64,000 bases of DNA, taken from NCBI GenBank assembly GCA_947167935.1, contig CAMVJU010000008.1, positions 1 to 64,000 of the forward strand, in the 5' to 3' direction. Source of the DNA: an uncultured Prevotellaceae bacterium (lineage in GTDB: Bacteria > Bacteroidota > Bacteroidia > Bacteroidales > Bacteroidaceae). Each line of letters starts with the position of its first letter. The first letter of the stretch is position 1. The position numbers and the translations under genes were made by a program. Positions 1-8,585 of the stretch are shown here, one piece after another. The notes under the pieces were generated by a model. It was not told the DNA's origin, searched no databases, and saw nothing but the letters and a program-made list of their open reading frames with translations.

Positions 1-831
1 TATCCCAAGGGACGCATCATCGAGATCTATGGCCCGGAGTCGAGTGGTAAGACCACGCTGGCTATCCACGCCATTGCCGAGTGTCAGAAAATGGGAGGCG
101 TGGCCGCCTTCATCGATGCCGAGCACGCCTTCGACCGCTTCTATGCCCAGAATCTGGGTGTGGACATTGACAACCTCTACATCTCGCAGCCCGACAATGG
201 TGAGCAGGCATTGGAGATAGCCGACCAGCTTATCCGCTCTGCCGCTGTCGACATCATCGTAATCGACTCGGTGGCTGCCTTGACGCCGAAGAAGGAGATT
301 GAGGGCGATATGGGCGACTCCGTCGTCGGCCTGCAAGCCCGTCTGATGAGTCAGGCCCTGCGCAAGGTGACCTCCACTATTGCCAAGACCAACACCACCT
401 GCATCTTCATCAACCAGTTGCGCGAGAAGATCGGCGTGATGTTCGGTAGCCCTGAAACCACCACCGGCGGCAATGCCCTGAAGTTCTATGCATCGGTACG
501 CCTCGACATCCGCAAGATCTCGACGCTGAAGGACGGCGAACAGCCCATTGGCAGCATGGTACGTGTGAAGGTGGTAAAGAACAAGGTGGCCCCTCCCTTC
601 CGCAAGGCTGAGTTCGAGATTGGCTACGGCGATGGTATCTCGAAGGTAGGTGAGATCCTTGACCTCGGCGTGGAACACGAAATCATCGAGAAGAAAGGTG
701 CATGGTTCAGCTATGCAGGCTCGAAGCTAGGTCAGGGTCGCGACGCCACGAAGCAGATGCTGAAGGATAATCCCGAGTTGTGCGAGGAGTTGCAGGCCAA
801 GATTATGGAGGCTTTGGCCAATAACCAATAA
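1..831 (+). CDS. recA: RecA recombinase, 5'-truncated by the window edge
   Basis: RecA binds single-stranded DNA, catalyses ATP-dependent strand exchange and activates LexA-type self-cleavage in the cytoplasm. The reading frame is open from base 1, so the gene starts upstream of the window; the ORF-track start at base 91 is an internal Met. The first visible residues include the Walker A motif GPESSGKTT. Further on come the Walker B segment ([10 protein letters not shown]), the conserved stretch [19 protein letters not shown] covering loop L2, and the basic C-terminal domain. About 276 residues are visible of a family length near 345. It ends three bases before the convergent downstream gene, and no hairpin terminator is visible between them. 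Confidence 0.97.
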   Translation, partial: YPKGRIIEIYGPESSGKTTLAIHAIAECQKMGGVAAFIDAEHAFDRFYAQNLGVDIDNLYISQPDNGEQALEIADQLIRSAAVDIIVIDSVAALTPKKEIEGDMGDSVVGLQARLMSQALRKVTSTIAKTNTTCIFINQLREKIGVMFGSPETTTGGNALKFYASVRLDIRKISTLKDGEQPIGSMVRVKVVKNKVAPPFRKAEFEIGYGDGISKVGEILDLGVEHEIIEKKGAWFSYAGSKLGQGRDATKQMLKDNPELCEELQAKIMEALANNQ

Positions 832-834
832 CCG

Positions 835-1290
835 TTACGTAAACAGTCGGAATCCGTAGATCAGGATGATATAGCGGAAGAGCTTACCCAGCGTGATGCT
901 GATAAACGTGATGACTGGGTTGGCTCGCATCAGGCCCAAGAGTATAGTGATAGCGCTGCCAAGCAGGGGGATGAAGGCGAAGAAACCCATCCAGGCGCCG
1001 TGTCCCCGCATGAAACGACGCGCTTTCTCCATACTCTCGGGCTTTACATGTAGGTATTTCTCAAACCATTCCGTCTTGCCCATTCGTCCGATGCAGTAGT
1101 TCAACACCGAGCCCAGCACGTTGCCGCTGGTGCCGTAGATCATCAGCACCCAGGGGTCGAGGTCTGCCGCCATCAGTCCCACCATCACGGCCTCGCTGCT
1201 GAAGGGGAAGAAACTGCCCGCCAGGAACGCCGCCAGGAACATGCCCCAGTAGCCGTAGCTTGTCAGAAGCTCGATGAATCCGTCAAACAT
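835..1290 (-). CDS. YqaA/DedA-like (SNARE-associated family) inner membrane protein
   Basis: The protein (about 151 aa) is a small polytopic membrane protein of the YqaA branch of the DedA/SNARE-associated superfamily. Relatives are linked to envelope lipid handling, but the substrate here is unknown. The sequence shows a hydrophobic N-terminal segment (YGYWGMFLAAFLAG), the family-typical SFFPFSSEAV stretch, a GNVLGSVLNYCIGR motif and two C-terminal hydrophobic segments. The ORF track starts further upstream at 1341, but the family-like start is MFDGFIELL at 1290. That start overlaps the stop of the upstream gene by 8 bp, which suggests translational coupling. Confidence 0.8.
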   Translation of the reverse strand: MFDGFIELLTSYGYWGMFLAAFLAGSFFPFSSEAVMVGLMAADLDPWVLMIYGTSGNVLGSVLNYCIGRMGKTEWFEKYLHVKPESMEKARRFMRGHGAWMGFFAFIPLLGSAITILLGLMRANPVITFISITLGKLFRYIILIYGFRLFT

Positions 1291-2236
1291 TTCCGATAAG
1301 GTTGAAGACCGTGAGGGCAAGGGCAAGGCCGAGCGCCACAAAGAAGAGGATATTGCTGAGGCGCGAACTCGTGAACGTCAGCACATGGGCAATCAGCGGA
1401 CAGGCGCATAGCGTCAACAGGCGCATCAGCACATCGAAATGCTGCGGCTGCACCAGGATGAGGAACACGGTGAAGGCCGTCATCGCGGTGAAGAAGCCGT
1501 AGAGCAGGCGGATGCGTATCTTGTCCTCGAAGCTGTACTGCCAGAAATGGGTGATGCCGATAGCGCCCAGGATGAGTGTCAGTACAAGGGCGAGGATGCT
1601 GCCCAGCAGGTAGGGTGGGGTAGGAATCGAGGGACGCGAGATATCGGCCAGCAGGGCGAAATGGTCGGCCAAAGGCGACAGGTCGGCGGTCCAGTCGGCC
1701 GAGAGATTAAATGGCAGCAGAAACCACACCAGCGCAAACCAGTAGGGCATGGCAAGGCCCAGCATCGACGCCAACCATGTGCGCCAGTTCATCGACTGCA
1801 GCTGCGTGGCCATCAATAACCACAGCACGGGCACATACCATAGCATCTGCACGAAGGCCAGGCTGCCCAGGCCGATGGCGGCAAAGGCATAGAATATGCG
1901 TCCCATGCAGCGGCTCGTCTGGTAAGTCTGGAAGAGCATCAGAAACGCCGCCACCATACACAGCTGCGCTACACCGCCTGTCATCTGTGGAAAAAGGAAA
2001 CAGGAGGCACACGACAGCACAATGAACGTGCTTGACACCATGCGGCTTCTTATTCGCAGCAGCGCGTTCTGGTTGGTCATCTCCACAACCATGTAGATGG
2101 TGGCAATGAAACAGGCCAGCTGTGGCCATAGCTGCAGGCGCACAAGGCCTACGAGCAGCCACACCACCACGCTGAACAGCGCCGCCACAGGCAGCGTCAG
2201 TCCGCTTTCCGCTATGATGTTCTGCGGTCTCTTCAT
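1283..2236 (-). CDS. Polytopic membrane protein of unknown function
   Basis: I do not recognise a named family with confidence. The 317-aa product is strongly hydrophobic with about eight to nine predicted membrane-spanning stretches (for example VAALFSVVVWLLVGLV near the N terminus and ILFFVALGLALALTVF at the C terminus). It has few charged residues and no signal-peptide cleavage site. It lies between purD (45 bp downstream of its stop) and the YqaA-like gene, which it overlaps by 8 bp, so the three are probably co-transcribed. The start MKRPQ at 2236 is the only good one. A structural or transport role in the envelope is likely but not shown. Confidence 0.7.
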   Translation of the reverse strand: MKRPQNIIAESGLTLPVAALFSVVVWLLVGLVRLQLWPQLACFIATIYMVVEMTNQNALLRIRSRMVSSTFIVLSCASCFLFPQMTGGVAQLCMVAAFLMLFQTYQTSRCMGRIFYAFAAIGLGSLAFVQMLWYVPVLWLLMATQLQSMNWRTWLASMLGLAMPYWFALVWFLLPFNLSADWTADLSPLADHFALLADISRPSIPTPPYLLGSILALVLTLILGAIGITHFWQYSFEDKIRIRLLYGFFTAMTAFTVFLILVQPQHFDVLMRLLTLCACPLIAHVLTFTSSRLSNILFFVALGLALALTVFNLIGNV

Positions 2237-2238
2237 TT

Positions 2239-2272
2239 AATCCGTAAAAGTCGGTGCAAGTCCGTGGCGTCT
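2239..2272. repeat. Short micro-repeat in the purD downstream gap
   Basis: The gap between purD and the next gene holds a repetitive string (AATCCGTAAAAGTCGGTGCA followed by AGTCCGTGGCG). The word GTCCGT or ATCCGT recurs about every 15 bases. It resembles, in style, the other short word-repeats in this window. No function is visible. Confidence 0.4.
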
Positions 2273-2281
2273 CTTCTGCAA

Positions 2282-3601
2282 TCAGAGGTCAAAACCGATG
2301 TCGCGACGGAAGTACCTGTCGGTGAACTGTATCTTCTCAGCCTCGGTAAACGACTTGCGCAGGGCCTCCTCCTTATCCTTTCCGTAGCTGCTGACGGCAA
2401 TGACTCGGCCGCCATTGGTCACAAGCTGAGCCTCCCCCTGCCCCTCCGAAAGAGGGGTGAGCGTTGTGCCAGCGTGAAAGACAATGCTGCCTTCCACTTG
2501 GTCAATTCCACTTATTTCGTACCCCTTCTTATAGGCCTGCGGATAGCCGCCCGAGACGAGCATCACGCAGACGGCAGAGCGCTCGTCGAACTCAATCGTG
2601 CGCTGGTCGAGGTTGCCCTCAGCCACACCTTCCATCAGGTCCACCAGGTCGCTCTTCAGGCGCAGCATCACCGTCTCCGTCTCAGGGTCGCCCATACGGC
2701 AGTTGTATTCAATGACGTAGGGTTCAGGCTCGCCGGTTGGTGTATTGACGCGGTTGATCAAACCGAAGAAAATGAATCCCTTGTAGTCGATGCCCTCTTC
2801 CTTCAGGCCCTCCACGGTGGGACGGATGATGCGGTCTTCCACCTTCTGCATCCATTCCTTCGTGGCGAATGGCACGGGGCTGACGCTGCCCATGCCGCCG
2901 GTGTTCAGGCCTTTGTCGCCCTCGCCGATACGCTTATAGTCCTTGGCCTCGGGCAGGATCTTGTAGTGCTCGCCGTCGGTCAGCACGAAGACGCTGCACT
3001 CGATGCCGCTCATGAATTCCTCGATGACGACACGGCTTGAAGCATCGCCGAACATCGGCTTGGTGTCCTCTCCCAGCATCTCCTTCAGCTCCTTCTTCGC
3101 CTCTTCCAGCGTGGGCAGGATAAGCACACCCTTGCCGGCGCAGAGACCGTCGGCCTTCAGCACGTAGGGTGGCTGGAGGGTTTCCAGGAAGGCGAAACCT
3201 TCCTGCACGGTGGCGGTGGTGAAGGTCTGATAGCGGGCCGTGGGAATGTGGTGGCGCTGCATAAAGCCCTTGGCGAAGTCCTTCGAGCCCTCCAGCACGG
3301 CGCCGGCCTTCGACGGGCCGATCACAGGCACGCTGCTGGTTCGCGGGTCGGCCTTCAGCTCGTCGTAGATGCCCTTCACCAGCGGGTCTTCAGGGCCTAC
3401 CACCACCATATTGATATCGTTGTCGACAACAAACTGCTTGATGGCCTTGAAGTCGTCAGCCTTCATGTTCACGTTTTCTCCAACGTTGCCCGTGCCTCCG
3501 TTGCCAGGGGCGATAAACAGTTTGTCACACTTCTCGCTCTGCGCGATTTTCCATGCCAAGGCGTGCTCACGGCCGCCGCTGCCTAAGAGTAGAATCTTCA
3601 T
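2282..3601 (-). CDS. purD: Phosphoribosylamine-glycine ligase (GAR synthetase)
   Basis: PurD joins 5-phosphoribosylamine to glycine using ATP, the second step of de novo purine synthesis. The 439-aa protein has the N-terminal [18 protein letters not shown] motif, a central ATP-grasp fold ([13 protein letters not shown]) and the family signature [11 protein letters not shown]. It is about 10 residues longer than the E. coli enzyme. The excess maps to a segment near residues 380-390 ([10 protein letters not shown]) encoded by a C-rich/G-rich palindrome. In relatives this C-terminal-domain loop is short (HAGT followed soon by VTSGGRV), so the extra residues look like an in-frame insertion. A good promoter lies directly upstream. 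Confidence 0.97.
   Translation of the reverse strand: MKILLLGSGGREHALAWKIAQSEKCDKLFIAPGNGGTGNVGENVNMKADDFKAIKQFVVDNDINMVVVGPEDPLVKGIYDELKADPRTSSVPVIGPSKAGAVLEGSKDFAKGFMQRHHIPTARYQTFTTATVQEGFAFLETLQPPYVLKADGLCAGKGVLILPTLEEAKKELKEMLGEDTKPMFGDASSRVVIEEFMSGIECSVFVLTDGEHYKILPEAKDYKRIGEGDKGLNTGGMGSVSPVPFATKEWMQKVEDRIIRPTVEGLKEEGIDYKGFIFFGLINRVNTPTGEPEPYVIEYNCRMGDPETETVMLRLKSDLVDLMEGVAEGNLDQRTIEFDERSAVCVMLVSGGYPQAYKKGYEISGIDQVEGSIVFHAGTTLTPLSEGQGEAQLVTNGGRVIAVSSYGKDKEEALRKSFTEAEKIQFTDRYFRRDIGFDL
2441..2457. repeat. In-frame C/G-rich palindromic micro-element inside purD
   Basis: CCCCTC-CGAAA-GAGGGG, a perfect 6-bp stem with a five-base loop, encodes part of the extra peptide [10 protein letters not shown] in purD. 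It belongs to the same class as the elements at 4429, 5083, 5705, 14354, 14422, 21607, 31380 and 31504. Confidence 0.7.
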
Positions 3602-3629
3602 CGTGTTTGTTCTTTAGTCAATTTGGCTG

Positions 3630-3660
3630 CAAAATTACGAAAAGTCGAGAGCATAACAAA
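3630..3660 (-). promoter_or_regulatory. Bacteroidetes-type promoter for purD
   Basis: Read on the minus strand, TTTG (3660-3657), a 19-bp spacer and TAATTTTG (3637-3630) match the Bacteroidetes -33/-7 consensus TTTG-N19-21-TAnnTTTG. The -7 box ends 28 bp before the purD ATG. Confidence 0.75.
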
Positions 3661-3775
3661 GAAACTCGTTTCTTTTTTTGCCGAGACGGAGTAATTTCGC
3701 CGTTGCAGACGGCAAAAAAGACGAAAATCTTTCCAAGCTCTCTTTCTTTCCTGATGGGGCACGCGGAATTAGCCG

Positions 3776-3986
3776 AATCTGACATCTTACAGTCTGACAG
3801 TTTTAAATTGCATAGGGGTAGAGGCAGAAGGAGAGAACAATAAGAGAAATAAAGAAAGAAAATTAACAATAATTATATTTAATTTTAATTATTTCTTATT
3901 CTTCTTCTTTGTCTTCCTGCCATTCTCTTCTCACTCTCAGTATCAGGGGTGCAAAATCTAACTGTCAGACTGTAAGATGTCAGATT
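3776..3986. mobile_element. MITE-like element with 27-bp perfect terminal inverted repeats
   Basis: The sequence AATCTGACATCTTACAGTCT (continuing GACAGTT) at 3776-3802 is repeated as its exact reverse complement at 3960-3986. The 157-bp interior is AT-rich and itself partly self-complementary (purine-rich left arm, pyrimidine-rich right arm around 3880), so the whole 211 bp could fold into a long hairpin. There is no credible ORF inside. No target-site duplication is obvious to me. It is consistent with a non-autonomous miniature inverted-repeat element. Confidence 0.65.
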
Positions 3987-4021
3987 TCGCAATAACAAGC
4001 TCCCTTCTAGGATTTCATAAG

Positions 4022-4150
4022 GAGGCTCCTCAGGAAATTTTAGAGGCTCCTGAGCAAAATAAGGGAGCTCCTGAGCAAAATAAGGGAGCTCCTCAGCAAA
4101 ATAAGGGAGCTCCTCAGCAAAATAAGGAGGCTCCTCAGCAAAATTTGGAG
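4022..4150. repeat. Six-unit 21-bp tandem array (GGAGCTCCTCAGCAAAATAAG family)
   Basis: Six consecutive 21-bp units run from 4022 to 4147, followed by a partial unit. Each has a GAGGCTCCT or GGAGCTCCT core and a CAGCAAAATAAG or CAGGAAATTTTA tail. Because the period is 21, both strands stay open in at least one frame; the plus frame reads as heptads like APQQNKG and the minus frame as FAEELPY. The same family recurs at 21460-21564. The array ends about 43 bp before the pullulanase -7 box. No unique spacers are present, so it is not CRISPR. Confidence 0.8.
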
Positions 4151-4172
4151 GCACTTTTTTTGCTTTTTGCTT

Positions 4173-4201
4173 TTTGCTATTGAAAAAAAACACTAACTTT
4201 G
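4173..4201 (+). promoter_or_regulatory. Promoter for the pullulanase-PL11 operon
   Basis: TTTG (4173-4176), a 17-bp spacer and TAACTTTG (4194-4201) fit the Bacteroidetes promoter pattern, with a slightly short spacer. The -7 box is 35 bp upstream of the ATG at 4237. Confidence 0.6.
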
Positions 4202-4236
4202 CAGCCAGTGAAACAACTTAATGATCTGTATAACCT

Positions 4237-6240
4237 ATGAAAAAATTTTTGATAGCAGGAATGGTACTGACAATGATGGCCTGTGACCCCAAGAAAGACG
4301 ATCCGTACAGGTTCGACGAGATGACCTATTCGCCCACGGAGACGGTGTTCAAGGTGTTTGCTCCCGACAACGCCAAATGCCTCGTCGTGGTGGATGGTGA
4401 CAGCATCAAGATGGAAGCCTACCCCCAGCCCCTCCCGAAAGGAGGGGAGACAGAAGAGGGCTGCATCTACAAGGCCATTGTGCAGGGTGACCTGAAGGGC
4501 AAGACGTATGAGTTTGTGGTGAATGGCGTGTCCTCGCCAGGTGTCTTTGCCAAGGCCGTAACGGTGAACGGACAGAAAGGCGTGGTGGTAGACCTGCGCG
4601 ATACTGACCCCGAGGGCTGGGCCAATGACCGCGGGCCGCGTCCTGAGCGCTACGCCGACTGGTGCATCTATGAGCTGCACCACCGCGACTTCTCCATCGC
4701 CCGCAGCGATGCACAGCATCCGGGCAAGTTCCTCGCCCTGACGGAGCCGTGGGCCATCGAGCATCTGAAGGAGCTGGGCATCAACGCCGTGCATATCCTG
4801 CCCAGCTACGACTATGGCTCTGTGGACGAGACGAAGCCCGACGTGCCGCAGTATAACTGGGGCTACGACCCCGTGAACTACAATGTGCCCGAGGGCTCCT
4901 ATTCGACCGATGCCAGCGACCCGCTCTGCCGCATCCGCGAGTTCAAGCAGATGGTGCAGGCCCTGCACAAGGCCGGCATCTGCGTCGTCCTCGACGTGGT
5001 GTATAACCATACCTACGACATCGACCACTCGAATTTCCAGCGTACCTATCCGGACTATTATTATAGGAAGACCCACCCCCAACCCCTCCCGAGCGGGAGA
5101 GGAGATGAAAATGTCTCTCAGGATGACAATGTTCAATATTCCAACGGCAGCGGCTGCGGCAACGAGACGGCCAGCGATAAGCCGATGATGCGCCGCTTCA
5201 TGGTGGAGAGCGTGAAACACTGGATTAACGAGTATCACATTGACGGCTTCCGTTTCGACCTGATGGGCTGTCACGACATTGAGACGATGAACACCATCCG
5301 CCAGGCTGTGGACAGCATCGACCCGCACATCTTTATCTATGGCGAGGGATGGAGCGCTGGACAATGCGCCCTGCCCAACGAGCAGCTGGCTATGAAGGCC
5401 AACATCTCGAAGGTGCCCCGCGTGGCCGCCTTCAGCGACGAGATTCGCGATGCCCTGCGCGGCCCCTTCAGCGACGACACGAAAGGCGCCTTCTTGGCTG
5501 GCATCGCTGGTGAGGAAGAGAGCCTGAAGGCTGGCATCGCCGGTATGGTGGAGCATCCGCAGGTGGACTACACGAAGGTGAACTACAGCGATGAGCCTTG
5601 GGCCAAAGAGCCTACGCAGATGATGAGCTACGTGAGCTGCCACGATGATATGTGCTTGGTAGACAGGCTTATGGCCAGCGTTAAGGGCTTGCAAGGTAAT
5701 AACACCCCTCCCTCGCAGGGAGGGGACAGGGGTGGGTCACTCATCAAGCTTGACCTTCTGGCCCAGACTGCCGTCTTTACCTCGCAGGGTGTGCCCTTCA
5801 TGCTCAGCGGTGAGGAGTTGCTGCGCACCAAGCTGGGCGTGCACAACAGCTTCGAGTCGCCCGATAGTATCAACCAGCTCGAATGGACGAACAAGGAGCG
5901 CTACGCCGAGGTCTTTGAATACTACAAGCGCCTGATAGCCTTGCGCAGCCATCACCCCGCCTTCCGCTTAGGCACGGCCGAGCTGGTGAGGAAGCATCTC
6001 TCGTTCTTGCCTGTGCAGGACTGCCTCGTGGCTTTCCGCCTTAAAGATGCACCCAACGACGAGTGGCCGGACATTATTGTCATCCTCAATGCCAATACAA
6101 AGGCCGTGAAGGTCAGCGTGCCTGAGGGTGACTATACTGTTGTGTGTCGTGACGGCCGCATCGACGAGCAGGGCCTTGGCAACGTCAGCGGTCCCACCGT
6201 CACCGTTCCCGCCCGGTCAGCGCTTATCATGCATTTATAA
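4237..6240 (+). CDS. Type I pullulanase / GH13 alpha-glucan debranching lipoprotein
   Basis: The predicted enzyme hydrolyses alpha-1,6 branches in pullulan, starch or glycogen fragments. A short signal peptide ends at the lipobox-like MMAC, so it is probably a lipoprotein. An N-terminal beta-sandwich of about 130 residues is followed by the GH13 barrel. The pullulanase hallmark YNWGYDP is present, as are the catalytic nucleophile D341 (DGFRFDLMG), the acid E370 (IYGEGW) and the transition-state Asp D470 (CHDD). Three proline/glycine-rich inserts (near residues 65, 283 and 490) coincide with C/G-rich palindromes and are not part of the fold. A PL11 gene follows after 17 bp, probably in the same operon. 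The minus-strand 505-aa ORF here is a shadow. Confidence 0.93.
   Translation: MKKFLIAGMVLTMMACDPKKDDPYRFDEMTYSPTETVFKVFAPDNAKCLVVVDGDSIKMEAYPQPLPKGGETEEGCIYKAIVQGDLKGKTYEFVVNGVSSPGVFAKAVTVNGQKGVVVDLRDTDPEGWANDRGPRPERYADWCIYELHHRDFSIARSDAQHPGKFLALTEPWAIEHLKELGINAVHILPSYDYGSVDETKPDVPQYNWGYDPVNYNVPEGSYSTDASDPLCRIREFKQMVQALHKAGICVVLDVVYNHTYDIDHSNFQRTYPDYYYRKTHPQPLPSGRGDENVSQDDNVQYSNGSGCGNETASDKPMMRRFMVESVKHWINEYHIDGFRFDLMGCHDIETMNTIRQAVDSIDPHIFIYGEGWSAGQCALPNEQLAMKANISKVPRVAAFSDEIRDALRGPFSDDTKGAFLAGIAGEEESLKAGIAGMVEHPQVDYTKVNYSDEPWAKEPTQMMSYVSCHDDMCLVDRLMASVKGLQGNNTPPSQGGDRGGSLIKLDLLAQTAVFTSQGVPFMLSGEELLRTKLGVHNSFESPDSINQLEWTNKERYAEVFEYYKRLIALRSHHPAFRLGTAELVRKHLSFLPVQDCLVAFRLKDAPNDEWPDIIVILNANTKAVKVSVPEGDYTVVCRDGRIDEQGLGNVSGPTVTVPARSALIMHL
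4429..4447. repeat. In-frame palindromic micro-element in the pullulanase (site 1)
   Basis: CCCCTCC-CGAAA-GGAGGGG sits in frame and encodes PQPLPKGGE in the N-terminal beta-sandwich of the pullulanase. Confidence 0.75.
5083..5102. repeat. In-frame palindromic micro-element in the pullulanase (site 2)
   Basis: CCCCTCCC-GAGC-GGGAGAGG preceded by ACCCACCCCCAA encodes HPQPLPSGRGDE, placed in a loop of the GH13 barrel between the VVYNHT strand and the catalytic Asp. One mismatch breaks the stem. Confidence 0.75.
5705..5725. repeat. In-frame palindromic micro-element in the pullulanase (site 3)
   Basis: CCCCTCCC-TCGCA-GGGAGGGG encodes NTPPSQGGDRGG. It lies shortly after the catalytic CHDD motif. 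The flanking ACAGGGGTGGGTC is the mirror of the ACCCACCCC flank seen at site 2. Confidence 0.78.
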
Positions 6241-6257
6241 ACGAACTACATAAACAA

Positions 6258-8576
6258 ATGAAAACGAAAACGATTCTACTGACATTTCTCTCATCTCTCA
6301 TCTTTCCTCTCTCCTCTGTTGCTCAGGTGACGCCCTACAGCCAGATGGAGAAGCTGGACCGCGGCCTTGTGGCCTTGCCTACGAACACGGCAGGCACGAA
6401 CAACTTCGTTAGTTGGCGCCTCCTTGGCACCGACCAGAAGAGCATTACCACCTTCGACCTGCTGCGCGACGGTGAGGTGGTGGCCAGCGACCTGACGAAG
6501 ACTAACTATCAGGACACGCAGGCATCGCCATCGTCTGTCTATCAGGTGGTGACACGTGTGAATGGTGAGGCTGTCGATACCTCTGACGGCGTAACGCCCT
6601 GGGCAAAGAAATACCTTACCCTGCAACTGCAGCGCCCTGAGGGAGGCGTCCATGCCTCGTGGGACGGCAAGCAGAATGTTCCCTACGCCTACTGCCCTAA
6701 CGATATGTCGGCAGGCGATGTGGATGGCGACGGCCAGTACGAGCTCATCCTGAAATGGGAGTCGACGCACGACCAGGACAATTCACAGAGCTATGGCTAC
6801 ACGGGCAACACCTTTATCGACTGCTACAAGGTCAATCCCGCGAAGGATGAGAACTGTGAGCTACTGTGGCGCATCGACCTAGGACAGAACATCCGTGGCG
6901 GAGCGCATTACACGCCGTTCATGGTCTACGACTTCGATGGCGACGGCCGTGCCGAGATGATGTGCAAGACGGCCATTGGCTCGAAGGATGGCTTGGGCAA
7001 CTATGTCAATCAGGCAGCTACCGATGCTACCATCAAGGGTCATCCCAATGACAGGAACTACCGCAACTCAGGCGGTCATGTGCTGCAAGGCCCTGAATAC
7101 CTGACCGTGTTCGATGGTCAGACGGGTAAGGCGCTCCACACCACGTGGTATCTGCCTGGCCGCACGGGCACGGGCAGCAAGCTTCCCTCTGGATCGTCTG
7201 CCACTGAGGGCGGCTCAGATTTGGGCAAACAGGTGGCCTACCCAGAGAAGGCTTTCTGGGGCGACAACTATGGCAACCGCTCGGAGCGTTACCTCGCCAG
7301 CGTAGCCTATCTCAATGGGGCCGACCAGCCGGCCAGCGCCGTCTTCTGCCGAGGCTATTACACCAGGGCTTACGTCTGGGCCGTGAGCTTCGATGGCGAG
7401 CGCCTGCACACCGAGTGGCTGCACGCCTCGCCCAACGCCACGCAGTCGCTGGTGTTTACTTCGAAGGTTGACGATACGAAGTCGTGGCCCAAGGTTACCG
7501 TCGACGGCGACGTGCTCCAGCGCACGCCCTTGAAGACTGCTCCGCTCAACACGGCAGGCATCACAGGCGCCACCAACGGCAGTGGCAGCAACACCCTCTA
7601 TGGCAACGGCAACCACAATATGAGTGTGGCCGATGTCGATGGCGACGGCAGTGACGAGATTATCTGGGGTGCTGCGGCCCTCGACAACGACGGCTTCCTG
7701 CTCTATGCCACAGGTTATGGCCACGGCGACGCGATGCATGTAGGCAAGATGATTCCTGACAGCACCGACCTCTACGTCTTCGAGGTGCATGAGGACAAAC
7801 TGCCTGCCGAGCACGGCTCATGGGACTTGCACAATGCCCGCACGGGCCGCATCATCTGGCACGGTGGCTCAGCCGACAAGGATAACGGTCGCGGTATGGC
7901 TGCCGACCTGACAGGGAAGAACGGCTATGAGTTCTGGTCGGGTGATGAGCGCAATCCTCGCAACGCCTCGACTGGCAAGACTGTCATCAGCAAAAGCTGT
8001 TCTGTCAACTTCCGCATCTATTGGGACGGCTCCTGTGCCGACCAGCTATTCGACGGCTCTCACGGCTCTGGTGCCGACCATTCCGAGCCTTATATCCAGA
8101 AATGGAACGGCTCGTCGTTCACCAATGTGCTTTCGTTCTACAGCTCCACCTACAACTATGCGCAGAGCTGCAACTACACCAAGGCCACGCCCTGCCTGCA
8201 GGCCGACATCATCGGCGACTGGCGCGAGGAACTGGTGATGTGGAACAAGAAAGACTCATCGCAGGTGATGCTCTATACCACTTGGACGCCTACTAACTAT
8301 GCCGTGCCCACGCTGATGCATGACCACGTCTATCGTATGGGTATCAGCTGGCAGAACACGGCCTACAACCAGCCGCCGCACCTCGGCTATTACCTGCCCG
8401 ACTACATCGAGGGCAAGCTGCCTGAGTATGTGGACGGCATTGCCGACGTGGACCGTGAAACAATAGCCGTTAAACGTTATTATGATTTGCAGGGGCGTCA
8501 GCTCACTACTGACGACAAACGCCACGGCCTTGTCATTGAGCGAAAAGGTGGCTTCACACGTAAGGTGATAAAATAA
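6258..8576 (+). CDS. Polysaccharide lyase family 11 rhamnogalacturonan lyase
   Basis: PL11 enzymes (YesW/YesX type) cleave the rhamnogalacturonan I backbone of pectin by beta-elimination. The 772-aa protein has a signal peptide ending near SVAQ. An N-terminal fibronectin-like region (LDRGLVALPT, VSWRLLGTD) is followed by an eight-bladed propeller with several calcium-loop motifs (DVDGDGQYELI, DFDGDGRAEMM, DVDGDGSDEII), as expected for the family. The last 30 residues (YYDLQGRQL...RKVIK) form a short sorting-like tail shared with two other secreted proteins here. The signal peptide contains a TC-rich repeat string (LSSLIFPLSS). It follows the pullulanase by 17 bp. Confidence 0.93.
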   Translation: MKTKTILLTFLSSLIFPLSSVAQVTPYSQMEKLDRGLVALPTNTAGTNNFVSWRLLGTDQKSITTFDLLRDGEVVASDLTKTNYQDTQASPSSVYQVVTRVNGEAVDTSDGVTPWAKKYLTLQLQRPEGGVHASWDGKQNVPYAYCPNDMSAGDVDGDGQYELILKWESTHDQDNSQSYGYTGNTFIDCYKVNPAKDENCELLWRIDLGQNIRGGAHYTPFMVYDFDGDGRAEMMCKTAIGSKDGLGNYVNQAATDATIKGHPNDRNYRNSGGHVLQGPEYLTVFDGQTGKALHTTWYLPGRTGTGSKLPSGSSATEGGSDLGKQVAYPEKAFWGDNYGNRSERYLASVAYLNGADQPASAVFCRGYYTRAYVWAVSFDGERLHTEWLHASPNATQSLVFTSKVDDTKSWPKVTVDGDVLQRTPLKTAPLNTAGITGATNGSGSNTLYGNGNHNMSVADVDGDGSDEIIWGAAALDNDGFLLYATGYGHGDAMHVGKMIPDSTDLYVFEVHEDKLPAEHGSWDLHNARTGRIIWHGGSADKDNGRGMAADLTGKNGYEFWSGDERNPRNASTGKTVISKSCSVNFRIYWDGSCADQLFDGSHGSGADHSEPYIQKWNGSSFTNVLSFYSSTYNYAQSCNYTKATPCLQADIIGDWREELVMWNKKDSSQVMLYTTWTPTNYAVPTLMHDHVYRMGISWQNTAYNQPPHLGYYLPDYIEGKLPEYVDGIADVDRETIAVKRYYDLQGRQLTTDDKRHGLVIERKGGFTRKVIK
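6295..6318. repeat. TC-rich micro-repeat within the PL11 signal peptide
   Basis: The string TCTCATCTCTCATCTTTCCT followed by CTCTCC encodes the hydrophobic core LSSLIFPLSS of the signal peptide. It is the reverse-complement type of the GA-rich string inside surE at 35589-35620. Confidence 0.5.
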
Positions 8577-8585
8577 CAATCCTTT

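Noticed and set aside
1439-1819. 126-aa plus-strand ORF opposite the polytopic membrane protein
   Set aside because: Mirror frame without a domain; the minus-strand hydrophobic reading is the coherent one.
4022-4150. CRISPR-like array
   Set aside because: The units are contiguous 21-mers with no unique spacers, and no cas genes are nearby.
4177-5694. 505-aa minus-strand ORF opposite the pullulanase
   Set aside because: It lies wholly antisense to a gene with all GH13 catalytic motifs and has a His/Val-rich composition typical of mirror frames in this GC-biased genome. No family motif is seen.
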